From contig DAJY01000100.1 of NCBI GenBank assembly GCA_002499015.1, positions 10,768 through 48,446 of the forward strand: DNA of 37,679 nt, read 5' to 3'. The notes under the pieces are model-generated. The model saw only the letters and a program-made list of their open reading frames with translations, was not told the origin of the DNA and made no database searches. This stretch comes from Euryarchaeota archaeon UBA242 (GTDB taxonomy: Archaea > Thermoplasmatota > Poseidoniia > Poseidoniales > Poseidoniaceae). Numbering within the stretch: the first letter of the stretch is position 1; each line of letters starts with the position of its first letter. Of the stretch, positions 7,820 through 15,901 are shown piece after piece. A program made the position numbers and the translations under genes.

Positions 7820-9034
7820 ATGACACAGCAATTGTGGGACGTTGTCATTGTCGGCGCAGGTCCAATAGGTGGTCGTTGTGCTACTTTATTGGCTGAAAGA
7901 GGTCACTCTGTGTTATTGCTAGAAGAACACAATGAAATTGGTCGTCCATTTCAATGTGCTGGATTGGTTAATCCAAGAGCAATGAGATCTGTATCATTGG
8001 AAGATACTATTCTTCAGGAAATTGATGGGGCACTAATACATGGGCCAAGCGGAACTTTAGTGCCTGTCGGAGAAAAAAATAATCCACGGACATATGTTGT
8101 ATGTCGCAAGAGATTTGATCAAGGTGTTGTTCAGCAATCTTTACAAGCCGGTGCAGAAATTTGGCTTAATTCAATGCCAGTAGATGCTTCAGTTGATGTC
8201 GATGAAGTGAAATTAACAATCAATAAAGATAACGAGATTATTGAATTGAAATGTAAACTATTACTCGGATGTGACGGTGCTCACTCATGGACTAGAAGAT
8301 ATTTCAAAATGGGTAAACCTAAAGAATTAATGATTGGTTTTCAAGTAGAAGTTGTAGGCTATCAAAGCGATGATAGATGGCTAGAAATGTATAGCGGTTC
8401 TAAAATTGCTCCAGGTTTTTTTGCATGGGTTATACCTTCTGGTTTCGATACTCACAGAATTGGAATATGGTCAACTGCTGAACATTTGAACGGTCGTTCG
8501 GTTGAACAGTGCTATCACGATTTAATCAATCACCCCCTCTGGGCTGAAAGGTTTAGGGACATTCAAGAAACTGCAAGATACTGCGGACCGATACCATGTG
8601 GGATGGTAAAGAATCCCGTTAAAAATAGAGTTATGCTAATCGGAGACGCAGCTGGTATGTCAAAACCTACTACCGGAGGAGGTATCGGCCCAGGATTCAA
8701 ACAGATTGAGATGATTATCGGTGAACTTTCAACAGCGATTAACAATAATCAATTATCCCAAAAGCAATTACAAAAAATTACTTCTAAAAAGTGGCATGAA
8801 ATGAAAAGAACTCAGGATAAAGCAAGAGCATTAAGGGATTTATTAGTTAGTAATTGCACTGATGAAGAGTTAGATATTCACTTTGAGAATTTTTCTAAGC
8901 CTGAAGTTTTACAATTAATTAACTCAGTTGGAGATATTGAAAAACCAGTTACATTAGGAATGGCACTATTAAAAAAGGTACCTGCTTTCCGAAAACTTGC
9001 TCTAAAGGCCGGTGTCAAATTATTATTTACATGA
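7820..9034 (+). CDS. Geranylgeranyl reductase family FAD-dependent oxidoreductase
   Basis: 404 residues. It opens with the FAD-binding Rossmann motif VVIVGAGPIGG near 8-18, followed by E(35) and GRPFQCAGLVNPRAM, the P-x-x-CAGL signature of geranylgeranyl reductases. CDGAHS in the middle and LIGDAAGMSKPTTGGGIGPG at about 273-292 are the second FAD motif and substrate loop. In archaea these enzymes hydrogenate the isoprenoid double bonds of ether lipids; related proteins reduce chlorophyll or quinone side chains. The next gene starts at the base after its stop, which suggests translational coupling. Lipid saturation is the likely role but the exact substrate is not visible. Confidence 0.88.
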   Translation: MTQQLWDVVIVGAGPIGGRCATLLAERGHSVLLLEEHNEIGRPFQCAGLVNPRAMRSVSLEDTILQEIDGALIHGPSGTLVPVGEKNNPRTYVVCRKRFDQGVVQQSLQAGAEIWLNSMPVDASVDVDEVKLTINKDNEIIELKCKLLLGCDGAHSWTRRYFKMGKPKELMIGFQVEVVGYQSDDRWLEMYSGSKIAPGFFAWVIPSGFDTHRIGIWSTAEHLNGRSVEQCYHDLINHPLWAERFRDIQETARYCGPIPCGMVKNPVKNRVMLIGDAAGMSKPTTGGGIGPGFKQIEMIIGELSTAINNNQLSQKQLQKITSKKWHEMKRTQDKARALRDLLVSNCTDEELDIHFENFSKPEVLQLINSVGDIEKPVTLGMALLKKVPAFRKLALKAGVKLLFT

Positions 9035-10186
9035 GTGTTAGAAATGGGTTTATTAGAAGTACAACATTTGGTCAAATACCCTCCATTTGAGGCTCATCGA
9101 TTAGTCGCATCGGAGTTACCAATCTCAAAGAATAATAAAATTCTAGTAGATGATATTGACCAAAAACAGGCTCTGGAAATTGTTTCAAAATCAATTCCAA
9201 GTTTCAAAATAGGAGAAAAATCTAGTTGGTTGATAGAGCGAAGATATTTATTTGATGGAAATACAATCAAGAATGAAATCTATGATTATGGCATCGAGGA
9301 CGATTCAGATTGGCCAATAATTGTAGAAAGGCAGCGCAGTGGGTGGTACTTGACCCCTCATCCGATTCATGCAACTGCTAGAAAATTCATCAATGGGGTA
9401 GTTTATGTGCTACTGTTTTCACTCCTATATTTGTTCATTGAACCTTTGTTAAATTCCACAGGGGTGCCCGGAATCGGAACTGAAACTGTTCGTATCGGAC
9501 TACTTGATTATCCGTTACTGGCATTGGTGGTAGGGCCGCTCTTTTTAATTCCTCTCGGATTACGTGTTGCAGCAAATTTCAGCGATTTACAAAAGCAAAA
9601 ACGATTCCTCAACAATCGACCTTTGATTCCAAAAATAGAAATTATCGGTGATGCAGTTGCTGATAAAAATTTGAAGTTAAAGGTTAAATTTAGTAAAATA
9701 TATGATGACTGGAAATCAATTTCTGTTTATTGGAGAGTAGGTGCCCTACCTCCAGCTAGGGATGCCGTTTTTTCTGCTTTGAATCGTACTATTGAAGGGC
9801 AACCACCTCCCGGATTAACTACCAAACTACCTCATCATTGGGAAGTCGGTTTGGATGATGGCACCGGAGCAGGAGAAGATGCTCCAATGCAGCGACAAGG
9901 GGTGCAAGGTGGGCTATTTTTACGCCCTATGCGCGTTATGCAATCTGGTGGCAAAGTTGAACATAGTGAAGGTGAAATGGTTCTTGATAATCCTCAGAAC
10001 TCATGGCCGGGAACCACAATAACCCCTCTTGTAAGAATTCATTGGGAAATTGTAGTTCAAATTGAAAGAGAAAATGAAGGCCCCTTGTTGTGGGTCGAAC
10101 CACTTAGAGTGAAACATTCTTCTGAACATGTTGAGCAGAAGACTTTGATGGTCAATGACGGTAGAACTGAGTCCAATATCTTTTGA
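9035..10186 (+). CDS. Hypothetical two-TM membrane protein
   Basis: 383 residues, not recognised. The GTG at 9035 follows the geranylgeranyl reductase stop without a gap; an in-frame ATG lies at 9044. About 118 N-terminal residues are soluble and contain W/Y-rich beta segments. Two membrane helices follow (about 119-139 and 156-178), separated by a short Gly-rich loop. The ~200-residue tail has alternating beta-type segments, a Pro/Gly-rich loop (GALPPARDAV, GQPPPG) and a GLDDGTGAGEDAP stretch. With an even TM count, both ends lie on the same side, probably the cytoplasm. The position behind a lipid-modifying enzyme and 48 nt before a lipoprotein suggests an envelope role, which is inference only. 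Confidence 0.75.
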   Translation: MLEMGLLEVQHLVKYPPFEAHRLVASELPISKNNKILVDDIDQKQALEIVSKSIPSFKIGEKSSWLIERRYLFDGNTIKNEIYDYGIEDDSDWPIIVERQRSGWYLTPHPIHATARKFINGVVYVLLFSLLYLFIEPLLNSTGVPGIGTETVRIGLLDYPLLALVVGPLFLIPLGLRVAANFSDLQKQKRFLNNRPLIPKIEIIGDAVADKNLKLKVKFSKIYDDWKSISVYWRVGALPPARDAVFSALNRTIEGQPPPGLTTKLPHHWEVGLDDGTGAGEDAPMQRQGVQGGLFLRPMRVMQSGGKVEHSEGEMVLDNPQNSWPGTTITPLVRIHWEIVVQIERENEGPLLWVEPLRVKHSSEHVEQKTLMVNDGRTESNIF

Positions 10187-10234
10187 TGCCTGTCATGCAA
10201 CACATTGAAGAGTTGCCTTAAACCATGCAAATGC

Positions 10235-13200
10235 ATGGGCAATCAGCGTACTACTGCGGTAATATTAATTTTCGTGATGTTGAGCGCTGGTTGTTTCGGT
10301 GCTGTAGATGATGTCGCCGAGGAAGAGAAAGCCCCTGTAGTCAATGAATTGAGTCTCAGCGTACTGTTTATTGAAGCGCAATCGAGTGCATTATTAGGAG
10401 AGATAGTGAGTCTTCAAATTTCAGTTCAAAGTCAAGGAGAAGGAAATTGGGTCCCATCTGTATCAATTTATCCCAATACTGAATTTGCGATTACGGTATC
10501 AAAGGATCTTGTAGACATTGTTTTCATGCCTAGTGAAGTTGTTGACTACAATGTTACTGTGACTTTTGAAGGGTTTGATACTACGATTATTGGTGGCCCA
10601 GTTACAATTACTCAAGTGATACAAATTTCACCTCCTGTTGAAGGTGCACCAATATTGAATGCCCCATCCTTAATCTTGTTAGAGGATTCAGGATTAACAT
10701 GGGTTTCAGGCTCGATTACACATGATTACTTGGATAGTTGTTCCTTGAGTTACTCGAGCGAGGATGATCAAGGTCAAGTCGATGTGAAATCAGATGGTTC
10801 TTGGAAATTACTTACTGAACTATACGAAGGAGTTACTGATATTACAATCACTTTTGTTGCAACATGTGGAAAATGGGCAATACTCACGGACACTTCAACT
10901 ACTACCATTATCGTTGAAAATGCAGGAACTGATGCTGATGGCGATGGAATCCTAGATGAGAATGATAACTGCCCTAATGGCATTGGTGAAGCAGAGGGTT
11001 GGATTTCTTCTACTACAGAAGATATCGATTCTGATGGTTGTAGGGACCGTGATGAGGATGATGATGACGATAACGATGGGATTGATGATATCAAAGACAA
11101 TTGCCCAGATTCTGTCGGTTGGAAAAGTACCTTAGATGCAGATTACGATCAAGATGGGTGCCATGATGAATCTTTTGATTTGGATGATGATGGAGATGGA
11201 GTTAATGATTTAGACGATTCCTGTCCGATGGGACTAACTGGATGGACTTCTAATCTATACAGTGATTGGGATGGCGATGGATGTTCTGATTTAGATGAAG
11301 ATGATGATGATGACAACGACCAAAGAAATGATACTATTGATTCATGTTCTAAGGGATTAACCTCTTGGATTAGAGATGAATTGAATGATTTTGATAATGA
11401 CGGATGCTTTGATAGTTCCGAGGATGATGATGATGATAATGATGGAATAAGTGACTACAATTCAACTGGTGCAATATTAGACCTTTGCCCACGAACTCCA
11501 TTATCAGGCATTGATGTTGACGAAGATGGTTGTGCATCGATTGAGAGAGATAGCGATTCTGATGGAGTCCTAGATTTCTATGATATGTGCGAGGGTACTC
11601 CTGCCAACATTGTAGTAAACGCAGTTGGATGTGCCGATATCGATGATGATGGTGTATTTTCAAACGTAGATATTTGTCCTGATACACCTCAACGTTGGAC
11701 TGCAAATAGTTCTGGTTGTGCAGTTATTCAACAACCAATTACTTGGAACACAGCAACTTCTTTGAATGGACCTATGCAAATAGTTCCTCATTTCAGCATT
11801 CCTACTTTAGATGGAACATTCTATTTTGAACAGCAATGGTCGGGAGAAGATGTTTACTTATTTATGTTCAAATATACAAATGGTGATGGAAGTTCCAATT
11901 CTGCCACATGGGGACAGAATCCTGGAAAATTGATTCGCGCTCTTCCAGATAATACTCACTTGTTCTATGGCTCCTTTGACTCAACATTCCACAATGATGT
12001 AACACAACAAAAATCTTCTGTACTCGCAGCACTAAATCCATCAGAGGAAACAAAATGGCAAGATCGAATCCACTATATTGACCAACGTGCAAGTAGTATA
12101 GGTGGAGGATTGGGTCAAATGATTAATTCATTCAATAATCCAGTATACATGGGAATTGACCGATTCCAACTTTCTCGTGAAGTGGGTTCATTCTATGATT
12201 GGCCAACTCAATCTAACGACCCAAGTCATATTGCATTTGAACCAGTCCAATGGAATGTTGAATTTCCAACTAAAGTGAGAGAATTAGACCCAGCTGTTGA
12301 AGTTGTAACAATTATGGATTTTCAAAACCATGCTGGTGGATGGAGTGGTGGATTCAGCAGTTTTTCAAATGCAACATTTGACTTAACAAATAACATCAGT
12401 TCATATGACACGCTGGAAGTATTTCATGAGCATGCTTGCCCTGATAGGGAAAATAGGCATAGCAATTCCGACGGTAGTTCAGGTGGTTGCCACGAATGGG
12501 ATTATCTTGCTAATCTCTATATCTGTAATGCTCAAAATAGTTCAGTGTGTAATACTGAAATAATGCGATGGATTACTACATATGGACGTGAAGGAATGTG
12601 GTTAACCGATATTTCACCATACTTGTTCATGATAGATGATGGGGATGATAGACGATTCAAATATGGTGGTGCCAATAAGGGAGATTTAACAGTTAAATTT
12701 CTCTTCAGTAATTGGGGAAGTGGTGAGCGTTCATATGAGGCTGACTACGCATTCTCAGGTGGCCAATTTGATGGAACTTATAATAACGAATCTAAATATA
12801 ATAGACAACTGAATTTCACTGTGCCTTCATGGGCTACTAAAGTCTCATTAGTTGCAACGATTACAGGACACGGTTTCAATAAAGATGCTGCTAATTGCGC
12901 TGAGTTTTGTGATCATGAACATCACTATTACATGAATGGAAGCCACACCTATGAATGGCATCCAGTTGCTCATAATCAGGCCAATGGATGCAAGGTTGAA
13001 ATCTCCAATGGCGTAGTTGCTAATCAATACGGTTCTTGGCCATATGGTCGAGCCGGTTGGTGTGCTGGTCAAGATGTAAAGCAGTGGACCTACGACATCA
13101 CTTCATGGAGTAACATGGATGGTGGAAATAATCATCTAACCTACAGAGGCTTGTACAATGGTCAAGAATATACTCCAAGCGAAAATATTGGAAATGGTCA

Positions 13201-13252
13201 ACGTGAGATTAGAGCTGTAATCTATGTGGTCTATTCTGCCCCAACTATCTAG
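10235..13252 (+). CDS. Lipoprotein with Cys-rich TSP3 repeats and a PNGase F-like domain
   Basis: From the ATG at 10235 (a TTG at 10205 is in frame but would precede the signal) the protein has 1005 residues. A signal peptide ends in the lipobox LSAGC, Cys20. Beta-rich domains lie at about 30-230. Residues 233-490 hold about seven Cys-pair TSP3 units, with DGDG, DNCP and DGC motifs and acidic runs, expected to bind calcium. After a thioredoxin-like-looking stretch come PNGase F marks: CHEWDYLAN at 752-760 (Asp756 is a candidate for the catalytic Asp in the CDxWDR context of the family), EIMRWITTYG, and in the last domain TGHGF, CAEFC, HHYYMNG and RAGWCAGQ. PNGase F cleaves Asn-linked glycans from proteins. 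Surface deglycosylation of host or environmental glycoproteins is inferred. Confidence 0.82.
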   Translation: MGNQRTTAVILIFVMLSAGCFGAVDDVAEEEKAPVVNELSLSVLFIEAQSSALLGEIVSLQISVQSQGEGNWVPSVSIYPNTEFAITVSKDLVDIVFMPSEVVDYNVTVTFEGFDTTIIGGPVTITQVIQISPPVEGAPILNAPSLILLEDSGLTWVSGSITHDYLDSCSLSYSSEDDQGQVDVKSDGSWKLLTELYEGVTDITITFVATCGKWAILTDTSTTTIIVENAGTDADGDGILDENDNCPNGIGEAEGWISSTTEDIDSDGCRDRDEDDDDDNDGIDDIKDNCPDSVGWKSTLDADYDQDGCHDESFDLDDDGDGVNDLDDSCPMGLTGWTSNLYSDWDGDGCSDLDEDDDDDNDQRNDTIDSCSKGLTSWIRDELNDFDNDGCFDSSEDDDDDNDGISDYNSTGAILDLCPRTPLSGIDVDEDGCASIERDSDSDGVLDFYDMCEGTPANIVVNAVGCADIDDDGVFSNVDICPDTPQRWTANSSGCAVIQQPITWNTATSLNGPMQIVPHFSIPTLDGTFYFEQQWSGEDVYLFMFKYTNGDGSSNSATWGQNPGKLIRALPDNTHLFYGSFDSTFHNDVTQQKSSVLAALNPSEETKWQDRIHYIDQRASSIGGGLGQMINSFNNPVYMGIDRFQLSREVGSFYDWPTQSNDPSHIAFEPVQWNVEFPTKVRELDPAVEVVTIMDFQNHAGGWSGGFSSFSNATFDLTNNISSYDTLEVFHEHACPDRENRHSNSDGSSGGCHEWDYLANLYICNAQNSSVCNTEIMRWITTYGREGMWLTDISPYLFMIDDGDDRRFKYGGANKGDLTVKFLFSNWGSGERSYEADYAFSGGQFDGTYNNESKYNRQLNFTVPSWATKVSLVATITGHGFNKDAANCAEFCDHEHHYYMNGSHTYEWHPVAHNQANGCKVEISNGVVANQYGSWPYGRAGWCAGQDVKQWTYDITSWSNMDGGNNHLTYRGLYNGQEYTPSENIGNGQREIRAVIYVVYSAPTI
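10932..11700 (+). repeat. TSP3-coding repeat region with GAT-rich runs
   Basis: The DNA repeats GAT/GAC-rich segments (for example near 11053-11080, 11299-11322 and 11419-11445), each encoding an acidic DEDDDDDND-type run between Cys-pair units. Units of about 40 residues shorten towards the 3' end and lose their acidic runs, so the array is graded rather than uniform. This pattern is prone to copy-number change by slippage. Confidence 0.65.
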
Positions 13253-13255
13253 TAA

Positions 13256-14446
13256 TTACTGAATAGGGGTTGGCGCTTTCATAGAGGATACTTCTGCTGT
13301 TAGAATGGAAGTCGGAAGTAGATTGTAGTCTGAATCTCTCTTCTTAGGTTGGAATCCTGCCCTAAAGATTACATCTTGTAATTCTTCTTCACTTGCGCTT
13401 AGTTTTGTAGTACCAGATGCGGAAACAACGTTTTCTTCCATCATGGTAGAGCCAACATCATTAGCACCACCTAGTAATGCCATTTGGGCTACTGCGACAC
13501 CCATTGTTGGCCAGGAAGATTGAATGTTTTCAATATTATCAAGGAAAAGTCTAGATACCGCTACATGGCGAAGATATTCACTTGAACCTGCACCTAATTC
13601 GAATTTGTTTTGCCCTTTATTGCGTCTTCCAAAACTGTTTACTTCTAGTTGAACTGGCCAAGCGATAAATGATGTAAATCCAATATTGTATTGTTGCAAA
13701 GATTGGTCTTGTAATTCTCTTAATCTAAGCATATGTTCGACTCTCTCAATCGCACCTTCACCGAAACCAAACACATTAGTGGCACTAGTAGTTAACCCAA
13801 TGGATTGGGCTTCTTGCATAACTCTAAGCCAATTCTTAGGAAGACCTTTTTTTGGAGAAACATCATTTCTAACTGACTCAACCAGCATTTCTGCTCCACC
13901 ACCAGGAAGCCCATGCATTCCAACAGATTGGAATTGTTTGAGAACTTCAAGGGTCGTCAAACCGCTAACTTCTGCAATACCTTCAATTTCAATAGGTGAA
14001 AAACAATCTAGGTCAATAGTTGGGTGATTTGTTACTAGTGAAGTAATTAAGTCCTGATACCATTTTATCGGCAACTCAGGATTTACGCCACCTTGCATCA
14101 AAATTCTACTTCCACCAATTTGTTCCAATTCCACTATCCTTGCGCTAATCTCTTCAAAGGTTTGAGTATATGTTTCCGGATGGTTTGGAGGACGATAGAA
14201 AGAACAGAATTGACAATTTATTGTACAGACATTTGTATAATTTATATTTCTGTCAATCAGGTAAGTTACATTTCCTTCAGGGTGCATTGATTTTCTTCTA
14301 GCCATTGCCGCAGCCATTAATTGGTGCAATGGAGCGTTGTCATACAGTTCAATCGCCTGTTCAGGAGTCAATCTATATTCAGAACTGTTAGTTTTTGACC
14401 AATCGGCCTGTTGCTTTAATATCTGAACCCAATCCAAACGATTCAC
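13256..14446 (-). CDS. mqnC: Radical SAM enzyme, MqnC-like (dehypoxanthine futalosine cyclase)
   Basis: 396 residues with a GTG start directly after the pepP stop. The radical SAM cluster is CTINCQFC (Cys74, 78, 81) in DRNINYTNVC. Other MqnC-type segments are RILMQGGVNPELPIKWYQDL, FSPIEI, GLPGGGAEML, SPKK, FTSFIAWPVQ, and the C-terminal GGANDVGSTMMEENVVSASG. MqnC cyclises dehypoxanthine futalosine in the futalosine route to menaquinone. The relatives MqnE and CofH (F420 biosynthesis) share the fold. I prefer MqnC for the GGGAEM and STMMEENVVSA motifs, but CofH is not excluded. No other mqn or cof gene is in the window. Confidence 0.75.
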   Translation of the reverse strand: MNRLDWVQILKQQADWSKTNSSEYRLTPEQAIELYDNAPLHQLMAAAMARRKSMHPEGNVTYLIDRNINYTNVCTINCQFCSFYRPPNHPETYTQTFEEISARIVELEQIGGSRILMQGGVNPELPIKWYQDLITSLVTNHPTIDLDCFSPIEIEGIAEVSGLTTLEVLKQFQSVGMHGLPGGGAEMLVESVRNDVSPKKGLPKNWLRVMQEAQSIGLTTSATNVFGFGEGAIERVEHMLRLRELQDQSLQQYNIGFTSFIAWPVQLEVNSFGRRNKGQNKFELGAGSSEYLRHVAVSRLFLDNIENIQSSWPTMGVAVAQMALLGGANDVGSTMMEENVVSASGTTKLSASEEELQDVIFRAGFQPKKRDSDYNLLPTSILTAEVSSMKAPTPIQ

Positions 14447-15820
14447 CTACTCGAAGTCTTTTCCAATCAATGATTCCAAATCTAAAATGGTTTTAGGGCA
14501 ATCTTTGGTTAATACATCTGGACCAGTAGAAGTGACAAGAACATCATCCTCTATACGGATACCAATATTTGCATATCTTTCAGGGCAATCAATATCTGGT
14601 CTCCAAGCTCCAAAATAGAGTCCAGGTTCAACGGTTAGACACATTCCCTCTTCGAGTAAGCGCGCTTCGCCATTCGGTTTGTATATTCCAACATCGTGGA
14701 CATCCAAACCAATCCAGTGGCCAGTATTATGCATGTACCACATTCTGAGTTGGCCATTTTCCATGCATAGAGCTTCATCTAAAGTTTGAGTAATAATACC
14801 TAGTTCAATCAGCCCTTCTGCTAGAATTTTTCTAGCAGCCTCATGAGGGGCGTTGTATGGCCTTCCTACTCGGCACTCGTCAATCGCTGCTAATTGTGCA
14901 TTGAGAACTAGTTGATAAATCTCTTTCTGAGGGGTGGTGAACTTTCCATTTATTGGCCAAGAACGTGTGATATCTGCAGCATAGCCGTTGTATTCTGCAC
15001 CTGCATCGATCAATATAATCTCGCCATCTTGACAGATGTCATCATTTACAGTATAGTGTAAAACAGTTGCATTTTCTCCACAACCTACTATTGAAGGATA
15101 AGCCCATCCACTTGTTCCAGCGTAAGAAAAGAAGCCCTCGATTACCGATTGTAATTGGTACTCTCTTCTGCCAACTGCGGAATGACGCATTGAGATCTCG
15201 TGAGCGAGTGAACTAATTTGTGATGCATGGCGCATTTGAGATATTTCTGCAGCAGATTTTCTTAATCTCAGTTCTGCAATTTTTGCTGATGGGTCTTCAA
15301 TAGAGATTGGGCCATTTCCGAACTGTTGCCGACCTCTATCTCTCCTTTCAATAGCATCGTTGACCATATTATCCACCAATGAATTGATACCACTTCTATG
15401 CAAGATTCGATTTGCTTTAGCAATCATTTGTGCTAACAGTGTGGATGCGTCTTCTATTGAATGTGCAAAATCGATTGCCCATCCTTTTAATGCACCCTCA
15501 ACACCCTCTCTTCGACCTTCCCATATCTCTTTGAGCGTATCTTTTGGTTGGACAAATAATGTAACTATCCATGATTTTCCATCATTATGCGCTGTCAATA
15601 TAGATTCTGGGTCCTTCCACCCGGATAAATAAAGCATGTCGCTACTACTACGGTAAGGGTAATGGACATCATTGGAACGAGTAGATTCCATGTTTGGGCA
15701 AATAATTAACAGGTCATCAGGTCTTAACTGTGACATCAATCTTCTTTGCCGAGAACGAAACTCATCGATGCTAATAGCTGCAGGTTTTTCACCAATCTGC
15801 AACATAGCCGTCTCGAACAT
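14447..15820 (-). CDS. pepP: Xaa-Pro aminopeptidase (M24B metallopeptidase)
   Basis: Removes N-terminal residues preceding proline. From the ATG at 15820 it has 457 residues, close to E. coli PepP (441); in-frame starts at 15844, 15877 (TTG) and 15805 are possible and no clear SD decides. An AMP-binding-like N-domain (ISIDEFRSRQRRLMSQL..., YPYRSSSDMLYLSGW) precedes the pita-bread fold. All five metal ligands of the family are in place: Asp272 and Asp283 (IDAGAEYNGYAADITR), His368 (HNTGHWIGLDVHD), Glu398 (TVEPGLYF) and Glu424 (GIRIEDDV). It has no signal peptide and is probably cytoplasmic, trimming imported peptides. Its stop abuts the GTG of the mqnC-like gene, so the two form an operon. Confidence 0.9.
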   Translation of the reverse strand: MFETAMLQIGEKPAAISIDEFRSRQRRLMSQLRPDDLLIICPNMESTRSNDVHYPYRSSSDMLYLSGWKDPESILTAHNDGKSWIVTLFVQPKDTLKEIWEGRREGVEGALKGWAIDFAHSIEDASTLLAQMIAKANRILHRSGINSLVDNMVNDAIERRDRGRQQFGNGPISIEDPSAKIAELRLRKSAAEISQMRHASQISSLAHEISMRHSAVGRREYQLQSVIEGFFSYAGTSGWAYPSIVGCGENATVLHYTVNDDICQDGEIILIDAGAEYNGYAADITRSWPINGKFTTPQKEIYQLVLNAQLAAIDECRVGRPYNAPHEAARKILAEGLIELGIITQTLDEALCMENGQLRMWYMHNTGHWIGLDVHDVGIYKPNGEARLLEEGMCLTVEPGLYFGAWRPDIDCPERYANIGIRIEDDVLVTSTGPDVLTKDCPKTILDLESLIGKDFE

Positions 15821-15901
15821 AATGACAGCCAAGGGCCACCCCATTTTCAACCGTTGCACTGTTAGAATTATCTTCAAGAGATTTATTGGCCAAATATCCT
15901 C

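Noticed and set aside
10932..11700. GAT-rich tandem DNA considered as a CRISPR-like or non-coding repeat array
   Set aside because: Units are imperfect, in frame and encode calcium-binding loops; there are no constant-length repeats with unique spacers.
11370..11705. Minus-strand open frame full of His and Gln residues
   Set aside because: It is the complement of the GAT-rich TSP3 codons; the plus strand encodes the real repeat protein.
13256..14446. Assignment as CofH (F420 biosynthesis)
   Set aside because: Not excluded, but GGGAEM and the STMMEENVVSA C-terminal motif fit MqnC better by eye.
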